Positions 25,545 to 33,571 of a stretch of 64,000 nt of DNA are shown here, piece after piece; within the stretch, counting starts at the first letter, position 1, and each line of letters begins with the position of its first letter. Both the position numbers and the translations under genes were made by a program. The notes beneath the pieces are model-generated. The model worked only from the letters and a program-made list of their open reading frames with translations, was not told the DNA's origin and searched no databases. The DNA comes from an uncultured Methanomassiliicoccaceae archaeon (lineage in GTDB: Archaea > Thermoplasmatota > Thermoplasmata > Methanomassiliicoccales > Methanomethylophilaceae), in the NCBI GenBank assembly GCA_905187815.1, contig CAJJJM010000005.1:29050-93049 (forward strand), in the 5' to 3' direction.

Positions 25545-26537
25545 TCAGTCCTTGCCCCAGTCCGACATCTTCGACCCCTCGACCTGGACGCTGCCCCTGT
25601 GGCCGTGGACGGGGATGCGGTCCAGCTCGCTCTCCAGTTCCGAGAACTCCTCGTCGGTGAACCGGACGTTCCATGCGTCCAGGTTCTCGATCGTCCTCTC
25701 CTTGTTCTTGGATCCGGGGATCGGGACGACGTTGGGGTACTTCCTCAGCATCCAGGCGAGCGATATCTGGGCGGGGGTCGCGTCCATCCTCGCAGCCCAT
25801 TTGCTCAGAAGGTCCACTATCGGTTGGTTGGCCTCGATGTTCCCCGGTTTCAGCTGCGGGACGAACTTTCTCACATCGTCGCTGTGCGAGAAGTCGGTGG
25901 ATGCGGTGATCTTTCCCGACAGGAGTCCGCTGGCGATGGGTGAGAACGGTACGACCCCGATCCCGTTCTCAATGCAGAATGGGATGATCTCACGCTCCAG
26001 GTCGCGCTCAACCATGGAGTAGATGCTCTGGACCGCGGTTACGGGGTACACCGAATGGGCCTCCTTGAGCTGGTCCAGGGACACCTGGGACAACCCCCAT
26101 CCGCCGATGATCCCCTCGTCCGTGATCCTGCCCATGATCTCGGCCACGTCCTCCAGGGGGATGTCGGTGTTCACCCTGTGTAGGTAGTAGAGGGGCAGAT
26201 GATCGATGCGCAGACGTTCCATGGATCCGGCAAGATGTGAGCGGACGGTCTCCTCCAGACCCCTTCTCCGGACTTCGGGGGCATCCAGATGGAGCTTCGT
26301 GGCGATGACCGCATCGCATCCTTCCAATGCACTGCCGACGATCCTCTCGTTGTGGCCGATCCCGGCAAGCTCAGGGCTGTAGATCTCCGCGGTGTCGAAG
26401 AACGTGCATCCGTGGTCGTAGGCCATGCGTATCATCTCGACACTGTACTCCTAGGACGGTATCTCCCCGTAGCCGTGGGAGAATCCCATGCAGCCTATCC
26501 CGATCGGGGACACTTCCAGCCTCCCTATCCTTCTCAT
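25545..26537 (-). CDS. Aldo/keto reductase with an in-frame TAG at codon 29 (possible pyrrolysine)
   Basis: Read through one TAG (26451-26453) this is a full 330-residue AKR. Before the TAG: start MRRIGRLEVSPIGIGCMG then FSHGYGEIPS. After it: EYSVEMIRMAYDHGC, FFDTAEIY (catalytic Asp/Tyr), VIATKLHL (Lys), YYLHRVN (His), and VVPIPGSKNKERTIENL at the C-terminal NADP site. The two halves join without gap or overlap, with the TAG where relatives usually have an acidic or polar residue. TAG is not used as a stop by any other gene here that I checked, so it may be decoded as pyrrolysine; a fresh GAG-to-TAG nonsense mutation is the alternative. Without readthrough the likely start would be ATG 26435. 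Confidence 0.8.
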
Positions 26538-26636
26538 GCGTCTGATATCGATGTTCTTGAATATCAGACCTTCCCCTATCGACACCCGGGGACGGTACAT
26601 GGTTATAGGGAAGAAGACATCACGTTCAGCAGAGGG

Positions 26637-26969
26637 ATGGATTTGAACATAGGGAAGGCACTGGCTGCGTCGTTCTACATCGTGTTCGGGGTCATCTGGG
26701 TAACGATGACCCTTGCCATACCCTCGGGAATCGGCCCGCTGTTCACCATCGCCGGGATAATCGTCATCATGCTCGGCCTGCGCTCCATCTTCAAGAAGCC
26801 TGGGTACAGCCGCGGGGGAGACATCCCGGAGGATCCGGCGAGGAATCTGCCGGAGAGCCCTGTGGAGCCGGAGAGGCATGACGGTGGATCCTTCGGATAC
26901 TGTCCCAACTGCGGTTCTCCCCTGGAGAAGGGATTCAAATTCTGCGGTGTGTGCGGGAGGAGGCTGTGA
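26637..26969 (+). CDS. Membrane protein with C-terminal zinc ribbon, copy 1
   Basis: A 110-residue protein: two hydrophobic helices (about residues 5-50), a polar linker, and a zinc ribbon C-P-N-C...C-G-V-C at the end (GYCPNCGSPLEKGF then CGVCGRRL). ATG 26637 follows AGAGGG and a TTATAGG box at 26613-26619. First of three tandem genes of the same plan that overlap or nearly touch (TGATG with the next). Function unknown; such proteins may tether partners at the membrane. Confidence 0.75.
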   Translation: MDLNIGKALAASFYIVFGVIWVTMTLAIPSGIGPLFTIAGIIVIMLGLRSIFKKPGYSRGGDIPEDPARNLPESPVEPERHDGGSFGYCPNCGSPLEKGFKFCGVCGRRL

Positions 26970-27307
26970 TGGTCTCCGCCATGAAGACCGTTGGGATATG
27001 CATGATCGTCCTGGCGGTGGCGGTGTTCTTCGCCATACCGTTCATGATCATCTACTACGGTCCGGTGTGGTCCGGGCTGGTGTTCGTGTTCGTGGCGCTG
27101 ATGGCCTGCGGGGCAGTGATCGTCGGCAGGGCCAGCATCCGCAAGCTCCCCGACGAGTTCACGGAGGAGAGGCATGTCGAGCCGGAGAAGCCGAAGGGGA
27201 TGGAACCCGAGGTCATGTCCGGGATCGGAAGCGGATACTGCGCCAACTGCGGTTCTCCGTTGTCGCCGGGTGACGTCTTCTGCGGTGTCTGCGGGAAGAG
27301 GCTGTGA
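26969..27307 (+). CDS. Membrane protein with C-terminal zinc ribbon, copy 2
   Basis: A 112-residue paralogue: two helices (residues about 8-52: ICMIVLAVAVFFAIPFMII and WSGLVFVFVALMACGAVIV), linker, and ribbon YCANCGSPLSPGDVFCGVCGKRL region with four Cys. Its ATG shares one base with the previous stop (TGATG), so it is translationally coupled. A longer frame starting 18 bases earlier is possible but less likely. Confidence 0.75.
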   Translation: MVSAMKTVGICMIVLAVAVFFAIPFMIIYYGPVWSGLVFVFVALMACGAVIVGRASIRKLPDEFTEERHVEPEKPKGMEPEVMSGIGSGYCANCGSPLSPGDVFCGVCGKRL

Positions 27308-27309
27308 CC

Positions 27310-27567
27310 ATGGGCTTCCTCGGAAGGAACGCGCGCTGGATACTCATCGGGATATCCGTGGCCTCGGTCGCCGTGACGATCCTCGGGCTGTACTTCGGAT
27401 TCCCTTTCTTCGCGTTCTTCCTGTTCTTCCCCGGTATATTCGGATGGGGGCTCGGCAGAGGTAACCGGGACGACCGTCAGGAGGGATCCGCCACCTACTG
27501 TCCCGAATGCGGCTCACCCCTCGATCCCGGGGACTCGTTCTGCAGAGTCTGCGGAAGACGTCTCTGA
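27310..27567 (+). CDS. Membrane protein with C-terminal zinc ribbon, copy 3
   Basis: An 85-residue, shorter paralogue: one or two helices (WILIGISVASVAVTILGLYF and FAFFLFFPGIFGWG), short linker, and ribbon C-P-E-C...C-R-V-C. ATG 27310 is two bases after the previous stop; GTG 27304 is an alternative. Its last 54 bases overlap the convergent cyclophilin-like gene, unusual in this window and suggesting one end was extended by mutation. Confidence 0.7.
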   Translation: MGFLGRNARWILIGISVASVAVTILGLYFGFPFFAFFLFFPGIFGWGLGRGNRDDRQEGSATYCPECGSPLDPGDSFCRVCGRRL

Positions 27568-28044
27568 GAGGGTCACGGCAACCGTGCCGTCGCCCAGGGC
27601 ATCCGTCAATCCAGAGACATCCTGGATGTGACCTATCCTGGTGTAGCTGTAGTGGGTGTCGAACGTCCCGTAGAACACGACCAGGCAGTCGTCTCCGAAG
27701 AGCATCACATCCCCGGCCTCAATCGTCCCCGGTCTGTAGGGGTCCGTGGGCAGCGAGGTGCCGAAGTAGTGGTATTTCTCATTCCCGTTGAGATCGCTCA
27801 TCGTAAGGGTCACCGGAAGCATCCTCAGAAGGGCGTCCGACGTCTCGTTGTCTGTCAGTTCCACTATGAAATCTGTGCCGCCGACGGAAAGGATCACGCT
27901 GTCGGTCATGCCATCATCTCCCTGGCCATCGTTCCGTCCGCCATCCTCGTCAACCGGGTCGTCGGTGTACGGCGACATGACCGCATACGAGATGCACACG
28001 GCCGCTAGTATGACGATGGCCGCAACGGCGCTGGCCCATCTCAT
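27514..28044 (-). CDS. Membrane-anchored cyclophilin-like domain protein
   Basis: A 176-residue protein: one N-terminal helix (residues 3-23, uncleaved anchor or signal), an Asp/Gly-rich linker, then a cyclophilin-like beta barrel. The domain marks are ELTDNETSDALLRMLP, LPTDPYRPGTIEAGDVMLFG and TRIGHIQDVSGL, typical of the small cyclophilin-like family in anaerobes (often beside flavodoxin). The domain probably faces outside. No isomerase active site is evident, so the activity is unknown. It starts within ATGA of the acetyltransferase stop, so the two form an operon divergent from a LysR gene. Confidence 0.8.
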   Translation of the reverse strand: MRWASAVAAIVILAAVCISYAVMSPYTDDPVDEDGGRNDGQGDDGMTDSVILSVGGTDFIVELTDNETSDALLRMLPVTLTMSDLNGNEKYHYFGTSLPTDPYRPGTIEAGDVMLFGDDCLVVFYGTFDTHYSYTRIGHIQDVSGLTDALGDGTVAVTLSETSSADSAERVPGIEG

Positions 28045-28643
28045 TCCTTCCCTCCCTCCGGGAGACGCTTGATCACCCTGGCGGGTACGCCTGCGACCAC
28101 CACGTCAGGAGCCACGTCCTTGGTGACCACCGCTCCAGCGGCGACGATCGAGTGCTCTCCGACGGTGACGCCGGGGCAGATGACGCATCCTGCGCCGATC
28201 CACACGTCCCTGCAGATGCGGACGGGCTTGGGGATGAGGGATGAGCGTCTCCTGAAGTCCTGGTCGTGGTTGAGGGTGGCGATGACGGTGTTGTGCCCGA
28301 TGAGCACCCCGTCCTCCAGCACGATGCCCCCGTGATCCTGGAACTGGCAACCGGCGTTGATGAACACGTTCTTCCCGACGGTTATGTTCAGGCCGAACTC
28401 GGTGTAGAACGGGGGGAACAGCCCGAACGACCGGTCGACATGCTTGCCGGTTATCTCGGAGAATATGCTGACGATCTCGTCGTGGGTATGGTAGTTGCAG
28501 TTGAGATCCATCAGGAGCCTCCTGACGTCGTATGCTCTCTCGGTCATTGCCCTGTGCTCCTCGGACCCGCCATCGACCCTTGTGGATGCCGACAGGAGGC
28601 CGCGGAGGCTCTCCAGGTCCCTCTCGTAGCCGTCATAAGCCAT
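28041..28643 (-). CDS. Maltose/galactoside O-acetyltransferase-like (left-handed beta helix)
   Basis: A 200-residue hexapeptide-repeat acetyltransferase of the Maa/NodL/LacA type. The N-terminal helical cap contains MTERAYDVRRLLMDLN; then NITVGKNVFINAGCQF; the catalytic His region ATLNHDQDF; and late repeats IGAGCVICPGVTVGEHSIVAAGAVVTKDV. It transfers acetyl from acetyl-CoA to a sugar hydroxyl. First gene of an operon with the cyclophilin-like protein and divergent from LysR, which may control it. Such genes are often transferred among gut anaerobes. Confidence 0.88.
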   Translation of the reverse strand: MAYDGYERDLESLRGLLSASTRVDGGSEEHRAMTERAYDVRRLLMDLNCNYHTHDEIVSIFSEITGKHVDRSFGLFPPFYTEFGLNITVGKNVFINAGCQFQDHGGIVLEDGVLIGHNTVIATLNHDQDFRRRSSLIPKPVRICRDVWIGAGCVICPGVTVGEHSIVAAGAVVTKDVAPDVVVAGVPARVIKRLPEGGKE

Positions 28644-28726
28644 GGTATCGGCACACCATCCATCAAGGCATATAATAATTTTATAAATAAGAGATAATTA
28701 TGCCTAAATGTTATGGATGGTCTGCC
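28644..28726. promoter_or_regulatory. Divergent promoter, acetyltransferase operon and LysR gene
   Basis: AT-rich core ATATAATAATTTTATAAATAAG (28670-28691) contains TATA boxes for both directions: TTTTATAAATA toward LysR and TTATTATATG toward the acetyltransferase. LysR proteins typically bind between such divergent genes. Confidence 0.55.
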
Positions 28727-29608
28727 ATGGATCTGAAATCGCTCCGGTATTTCCTCGCCATCGCCGAAGAGGGCAGCATTTCTGCGGCGGCTGAGAGCCT
28801 CAATCTGAGTCAGCCGAACATCTCGAGGCAGATGACCCTGCTGGAGAAGGAGCTGGGCGCGAAGCTGTTCGAACGCGGCAGCAGGAGGATAGTCCTTACC
28901 GAGGAGGGGACGCTCCTAAGACGTAGGGCCGTCGAGATACTGCAGCTCGCGGACACGGCCGTGACCGAGATCGGTTCGGCGGGGAAGGATGTGATCGGGA
29001 CGGTCAGGATAGGGTGCGGGGAGACGGATGCCATGAGGGTGGTGGCACGCGCGATCCGCAGGTTCTCGGAGACGCACACCATGGTCAGGTTCGAGCTCCA
29101 CAGCGGGAATGCCGAGGATGTGTCGGACCTGCTCGAGCGGGGTCTGGTGGATTTCGGGGTCCTGATAGAGCCGACCGACAAGACGAGATACGACTACCTG
29201 TCGTTCCCCACGGACATCAGATGGGGTGCGCTGGTCCGCAGGGACGATCCCCTGGCCAGAATGTACGGGGTGTCCCCGTCGGACATATCCGGACGCAGGG
29301 TCATCGTGTCGCGTCAGAACATGGCTGCGAACGGCATCTCCGGATGGATGGGGCCCGACTTCCCGGAGCCGGACGTCGTCGCCACCTACAACCTGCTGTT
29401 CAACGCTTCGCTGCTGGTGTCGGAGGGTGTGGGCATCGCGCTCTGCCTGGAGGGCATAGTCAACACCTCGGGCGACAGCGACCTGGTGTTCGTCCCGTTC
29501 GAGCCGGAGCTCCGTGTCGGGATGTCGCTGGTGTGGAAGAAGAACTCCGTCCAGGGAAGGGCCCAGAGGCTCTTCCTGGACGGATTGAGGGAGTTTTTCG
29601 GGACCTGA
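28727..29608 (+). CDS. LysR-family transcriptional regulator
   Basis: A 293-residue regulator. The winged HTH is at the N-terminus: MDLKSLRYFLAIAEEGSISA then LNLSQPNISRQMTLLEKELG. The rest is a two-lobed ligand-binding domain (TVRIGCGETDAMRVV...). Ligand unknown. ATG 28727 is preferred to ATG 28700 because the LysR domain starts exactly there and the TATA box sits about 40 bases upstream. It most likely regulates the divergent acetyltransferase and cyclophilin-like genes. Confidence 0.88.
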   Translation: MDLKSLRYFLAIAEEGSISAAAESLNLSQPNISRQMTLLEKELGAKLFERGSRRIVLTEEGTLLRRRAVEILQLADTAVTEIGSAGKDVIGTVRIGCGETDAMRVVARAIRRFSETHTMVRFELHSGNAEDVSDLLERGLVDFGVLIEPTDKTRYDYLSFPTDIRWGALVRRDDPLARMYGVSPSDISGRRVIVSRQNMAANGISGWMGPDFPEPDVVATYNLLFNASLLVSEGVGIALCLEGIVNTSGDSDLVFVPFEPELRVGMSLVWKKNSVQGRAQRLFLDGLREFFGT

Positions 29609-31021
29609 TCAGAAGTCCTTGGCCTTCTTGGACTCGTACAGGGCGAGGACCGCCTTGTACAGCATGTAGACGTCGGCCTTGGCGGTGACCTCGATGGGGG
29701 CGTGCATGCACAGCACGGGCACACCGATGTCGACCGTGTCTATGTCGTGGACGGATATCTCGGAGGCGATGGTTCCGCCACCTCCCAGGTCGATCTTTCC
29801 GAGCTCGCCGATCTGCCAGGTGACGTCCGCGTCCCTGAAGATGCTGATGATGTAGTTCATCATCTCGGCGGAGGCGTCGTTGGTGCTGTACTTGCCCCTG
29901 GCGCCGTCGTACTTGGCGATGCAAGGTCCGCGGTTCAGGTAGCAGCAGTTGTTCCTCTCCTGGACGTCGGGGTAGGCGGGGTCGAAAGCGGCGCTCACGT
30001 CGCAGGACAGACAGACGGAGTTCTGAAGGACGTGCCTGACCTCGCAGCCCTCGTCCTGGGCGAGATCCTCCATGAAGTCCCTGAAGAAGAAGGACCTCAT
30101 CCCGGTGACTCCGTCGGAACCGGTCTCCTCCTTGTCGGCGAAAATGGTCATGGTCGTGTACTCGGGGTTCTTCACGTCCAGCTCGGCCATGAACTCGGCA
30201 TATGCGCAGGAGCTGTCGTCCTGTCCGTATCCCGCGACCATGGACCTGTCGAACCCCATGTCCCTAGCCTTGAAGGCAGGGACTGCGCAGAGCTCCGCGG
30301 TCTCGAAGTCGCATTCCCTGATGCCGTACTTCTCGTTGAGGATCTGCATGATCGCCAGCTTGACCCTGTCCTTCACCTTGTCGTCGTCGTACGGCCAGGA
30401 TCCGAGCAGGAGGTTGAGCTGCTCCCCTTCCACGACCTCGGATGCGTTCTTCCTCATCTGGTTCTGAGCCAGGTGGGGGAGCAGGTCGGTGATGAGGAAC
30501 GACGGCTCGTCGTCGTTCTCGCCGATCCTGATCTTGACCGTCCTGCCGTCGGATGTGTGCACGACACCCCTGATGGAGAGCGGGATGGTGGTCCACTGGT
30601 ACTTCTTGATGCCACCGTAGTAGTGCGTCTTGAAGAACGCCATGTCTGCATCCTGGAACAGAGGGTGCGGCTTGAAGTCGAGCCTGGGGCTGTCGATGTG
30701 GGCGACGGTCACGCGCACACCCTCGGAGACGGGCCTCTTCCCCTTGGTGCACATCATGATCGTCTTGCCGCGGTTGACCTTGTAGAACTTGGCTCCCGCC
30801 TTGTACTTGGTCCCGCGGACGTACTCGGTGTAGCCATGCTCGGCGAGGATCGGGATCACGTAGTCGATGACCTCGCGCTCTGTCTTGTTGGATAGGAACT
30901 GCTTGTAGCCCTCGCAGAACTCCTCCGCCTTCCTCAGGATCTTGTGGTCCTTCTCGGGAAGGCTCTGGGGCTTGGCGAGGATCCCGTCGGCCAGCGTCTG
31001 GCCCTTAGTCTTCTTAACCAT
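29609..31021 (-). CDS. M18-family aminopeptidase (aspartyl aminopeptidase-like)
   Basis: A 470-residue zinc aminopeptidase. Metal ligands and catalytic residues expected for M18 are visible: VTVAHIDSPRLD (His, Asp), GQDDSSCAYAEF (bridging Asp), DKEETGSDG (catalytic and metal Glu), SCDVSAAFDP (Asp) and LCMHAPIEV (His). It trims N-terminal acidic or neutral residues from peptides and forms large tetrahedral assemblies in known members. Its stop abuts the convergent LysR stop. Monocistronic. Confidence 0.92.
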   Translation of the reverse strand: MVKKTKGQTLADGILAKPQSLPEKDHKILRKAEEFCEGYKQFLSNKTEREVIDYVIPILAEHGYTEYVRGTKYKAGAKFYKVNRGKTIMMCTKGKRPVSEGVRVTVAHIDSPRLDFKPHPLFQDADMAFFKTHYYGGIKKYQWTTIPLSIRGVVHTSDGRTVKIRIGENDDEPSFLITDLLPHLAQNQMRKNASEVVEGEQLNLLLGSWPYDDDKVKDRVKLAIMQILNEKYGIRECDFETAELCAVPAFKARDMGFDRSMVAGYGQDDSSCAYAEFMAELDVKNPEYTTMTIFADKEETGSDGVTGMRSFFFRDFMEDLAQDEGCEVRHVLQNSVCLSCDVSAAFDPAYPDVQERNNCCYLNRGPCIAKYDGARGKYSTNDASAEMMNYIISIFRDADVTWQIGELGKIDLGGGGTIASEISVHDIDTVDIGVPVLCMHAPIEVTAKADVYMLYKAVLALYESKKAKDF

Positions 31022-31082
31022 GCCGCGAAAAGTGTTTGCACTCGTACATTAAGGTTATCCTCATACGCACACGGGTTCCGTG

Positions 31083-31469
31083 TCATCCCATGAGCCTCTC
31101 CAGGTCCCTCATTATGTCGTGGATGGGGATGGCCGCTATGCGTCCGTCGTCGACGAACTCGTAGTGCTCCGGCGGTTCCGGCATGATGTACGCGAACGCA
31201 ACCCTGGGGCCGGAATCCGTCTCGACCCTCACGCCTACGAGGGAGTATGTCGGGACCTCCTCCCAGGTGTCCATGCGGAGGACGTCCTCGGAGTCGGCCT
31301 CGAACACCACCCCGTCCACCGATCCATCGGAAGGGATGACCGTGAGGTAGTCCCATCCGCAGATCTTGCGGTACCCGCGGAGAACGGCGGGTTCCGATTG
31401 CACCGGATGGCCGAGGACCCTGTCCCTGATCATCGGGAGTGTGAGGGTCCCATAGGAGAATATCAGCAT
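31083..31469 (-). CDS. Gamma-glutamylcyclotransferase-like (AIG2/GGCT) protein
   Basis: A 128-residue protein of the GGCT fold. The family signature is FSYGTL at residues 4-9, followed by LRGYRKICG and VDGVVFEADSEDV (the usual catalytic Glu lies in this segment), and late AFAYIM. ATG 31469 is chosen because the domain starts there; the longer frame adds unrelated residues. Function of archaeal members is unclear: possibly removal of gamma-glutamyl groups. Same strand as MTA phosphorylase, 35 bases downstream of it. Confidence 0.8.
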   Translation of the reverse strand: MLIFSYGTLTLPMIRDRVLGHPVQSEPAVLRGYRKICGWDYLTVIPSDGSVDGVVFEADSEDVLRMDTWEEVPTYSLVGVRVETDSGPRVAFAYIMPEPPEHYEFVDDGRIAAIPIHDIMRDLERLMG

Positions 31470-31504
31470 GATGTAAGGTGCGGGGGAATCCCCCGCTTCG
31501 GATC

Positions 31505-32281
31505 TCAGAGCGCTCCGGCTCCCTTGGCCGCCTCGATGCATGATTCGCAGGAGTCGGTGATCTTCGGGAGTCCCTTCTCAAGGAGGGTCAGGACCTTGGC
31601 GAGGCACTCGGACATGGTCTTGTTCACCATGGCGATGTCGACGGGCTCGTCCTTCCAGACGTCGTAGTCCGTGATGGTGGCCAGACTGCAGTAGCACAGA
31701 CCGAGCTCCCTGGCGAGCTGGCACTCGGGGACCACGGTCATGCCGATGATGTCCGCGAACTGCCTGAACATGGCGCTCTCGGCCCTGGTGGAGAATCTGG
31801 GGCCCTCGATGCACAGGTATGTGCCGCCTCTGTGGTACCTGATCCCCATCTCTTCTGCGGTCTCGGCGAAGATCGCGTTGAGGTGGGGGCAGAACGGGTC
31901 GGGGATGGAGATGTGGACGGCGCTGTCGTCGAAGTAGGTGTAGTCCCTCTTCTTCGTGAAGTCGATGAACTGGTCGGCGATGACCAGGTCACCGGGGGCG
32001 AACTGCTCCTGGAGGGATCCGACGGCGCAGGCGGAGATAATGTACTTGCATCCCAGCTCCTTGAGGGCCCACATGTTGGCCCTGTAAGGGACGTTGGTCG
32101 GGGGGTACTGGTGCTGCTTGCCGTGACGGTAGAGGAAGGCGACCTCCACGCCGTTGATCCTTCCGATGAGTATGGGGTCGGAGGGTTTCCCGTAGGGCGT
32201 GTCGGGGAAGACCTCCTCGATGGTCTCGAAGGTGTCCGGGTTGTAGATCCCGGTGCCGCCTATGATCGCTATCTTGGGCAT
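31505..32281 (-). CDS. mtnP: S-methyl-5'-thioadenosine phosphorylase (or methylthioinosine phosphorylase)
   Basis: A 258-residue purine nucleoside phosphorylase-family enzyme. Seen: IAIIGGTGIYNP (phosphate loop), NVPYRANMWALKELG, CAVGSL, and GTYLCIEGPRFSTRAES. It cleaves methylthioadenosine, a by-product of SAM use, to adenine and methylthioribose-1-phosphate. Archaeal relatives may prefer methylthioinosine. ATG 32281 is chosen: a TTAAATATG box lies 22-29 bases upstream, giving a leaderless transcript, and the fold begins at once. Long upstream frame rejected. Confidence 0.9.
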   Translation of the reverse strand: MPKIAIIGGTGIYNPDTFETIEEVFPDTPYGKPSDPILIGRINGVEVAFLYRHGKQHQYPPTNVPYRANMWALKELGCKYIISACAVGSLQEQFAPGDLVIADQFIDFTKKRDYTYFDDSAVHISIPDPFCPHLNAIFAETAEEMGIRYHRGGTYLCIEGPRFSTRAESAMFRQFADIIGMTVVPECQLARELGLCYCSLATITDYDVWKDEPVDIAMVNKTMSECLAKVLTLLEKGLPKITDSCESCIEAAKGAGAL

Positions 32282-32301
32282 AGATGACGGAAAGGGGCGG
32301 G

Positions 32302-32310
32302 CATATTTAA
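32302..32310 (-). promoter_or_regulatory. TATA box for MTA phosphorylase
   Basis: TTAAATATG on the minus strand, 21-29 bases from ATG 32281, without a ribosome site. Confidence 0.55.
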
Positions 32311-32404
32311 TCTGAACATCGGAAGGGATGCTATGGCCGTCCGTGCATGTGACGGCCGCCGGCGACGGGGTCGTCATGATCCCCAGGTGTTGGTGACCGA
32401 TCCC

Positions 32405-33115
32405 TCAGTCCGATCCGAATTCGGATATCAGGGACGATACCCATCCGATGATCTCCGAGGATGCCCGATCCATAAAGTCGTCCCACACCGTCCCGTTCAC
32501 GGATTCCCTGAGATCCAGGATCCGGGATTCGCGACCCGCCGCCTTCCGCAGATCGCATATGGGTCCGTGATAGACGCCCGTCCTGGCGCATACGGCGGCG
32601 GTCAGGGTGAAGCGGCACTGTTTCAGGATCCCACACAGGATGTCCGGCGACCTCTCGTGGACCATGTTGTGCACGCACATGTGGTAGATGGCGCAGGCGC
32701 CTGCGAGGGCGGCGTCGCCAGCATCGCCGATCCTTTCGGGTGGCAGTATGGCATCGAGGCTGCCTCTGACGGGTACGGTGTCATGTCTGAACTGGAAGAG
32801 GTCACTAGCAACCCATCCCGAGAGTTCTCCGACTCCCGATAGGAATCCGCAGGCGAGCTCTCTCCGGGGCATCGAGTCCAGAATCCCCCTGTAGGACACG
32901 ATGTCTTCCGGGCACACGCTGTCAAGGATCACGACGGCGTCTATGTCGCTACCCTCTGTCGCCTCGCCCCTGGCATGGCTGCCCTGAAGTCCGACGAAGA
33001 CGACTCTGTCTCCGAAGGTCTCAAGCAGGCGGTCTTGCAGGAGGGCCATCCACGAGTCGATCTCTGATTGGTCCATGGAATCGACCATCCGCGGTCTCGT
33101 CAAATAGTTGTCCAT
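32405..33115 (-). CDS. Nucleotidyltransferase-domain protein (aminoglycoside adenylyltransferase-like)
   Basis: A 236-residue protein with a polymerase-beta type nucleotidyltransferase site: GSHARGEATEGSDIDAVV has the G-S-x-D-x-D layout for metal and ATP. The C-terminal half is helical (ALAGACAIYHMCVHNMVHE). Relatives adenylylate small molecules or act as MNT antitoxins; no HEPN partner is next to it. ATG 33115 is preferred to the TTG at 33127; both have poor ribosome sites. It is head to head with an ATPase remnant, so local rearrangement is likely. Confidence 0.75.
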   Translation of the reverse strand: MDNYLTRPRMVDSMDQSEIDSWMALLQDRLLETFGDRVVFVGLQGSHARGEATEGSDIDAVVILDSVCPEDIVSYRGILDSMPRRELACGFLSGVGELSGWVASDLFQFRHDTVPVRGSLDAILPPERIGDAGDAALAGACAIYHMCVHNMVHERSPDILCGILKQCRFTLTAAVCARTGVYHGPICDLRKAAGRESRILDLRESVNGTVWDDFMDRASSEIIGWVSSLISEFGSD

Positions 33116-33154
33116 GTTCCTGGCCAATTATCTCTTTTCCCACAATTGAATTGT

Positions 33155-33571
33155 CACATTATCCACAATCTATCCGATCCAGCAGTTGCAGCCTATTTCC
33201 TGAATGCGGAGCCGGAGGATCTTCTGATGGATATGAACACGTTTGGGCTTCTCTTCGAGTCACTCGTAATCCGCAATCTCAGGGTATATATCGAAGCTCA
33301 GGGAGGAAAGGTGTATCACTATCGTGACTCAGACGGTCTTGAGGCTGATGCGATCATGCATCTCAAAGGCAGATGGGCGGCAGCGGAGGTGAAACTCGGA
33401 AGCAGCGAGGGAGTGGAGGAAGGTGTGAGGAACCTGAAACGGCTGAAGGAAAAGGTGGATGACACCTACCGGAACAAGCTGGCATTCCTTGTCGTGATAA
33501 CCGCTCATGGATACGCCTACAGGCGCGATGATGGGGTGTATGTCGTTCCGATAGGGTGTCTGAGGCCCTGA
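33155..33571 (+). pseudogene. C-terminal remnant of a DUF4143-type ATPase
   Basis: About 135 residues matching only the C-terminal end of AAA+ ATPases with a DUF4143 domain: DPAVAAYFLNAEPEDLLMDM, NTFGLLFESLVIRNL, VYHYRDSDGLEADAIMHL and a nuclease-like GRWAAAEVKLG. The ATP-binding N-terminus (Walker motifs) is missing; the sequence upstream of 33150 is unrelated. It has no start or promoter of its own. The intact family is about 400 residues. So it is a truncated leftover, probably from a transfer or recombination event that joined it to the nucleotidyltransferase region. Confidence 0.75.

Noticed and set aside
29702..30895. Plus-strand open frame over the M18 peptidase
   Set aside because: Antisense shadow; translation lacks any known motif and the peptidase carries all catalytic residues.
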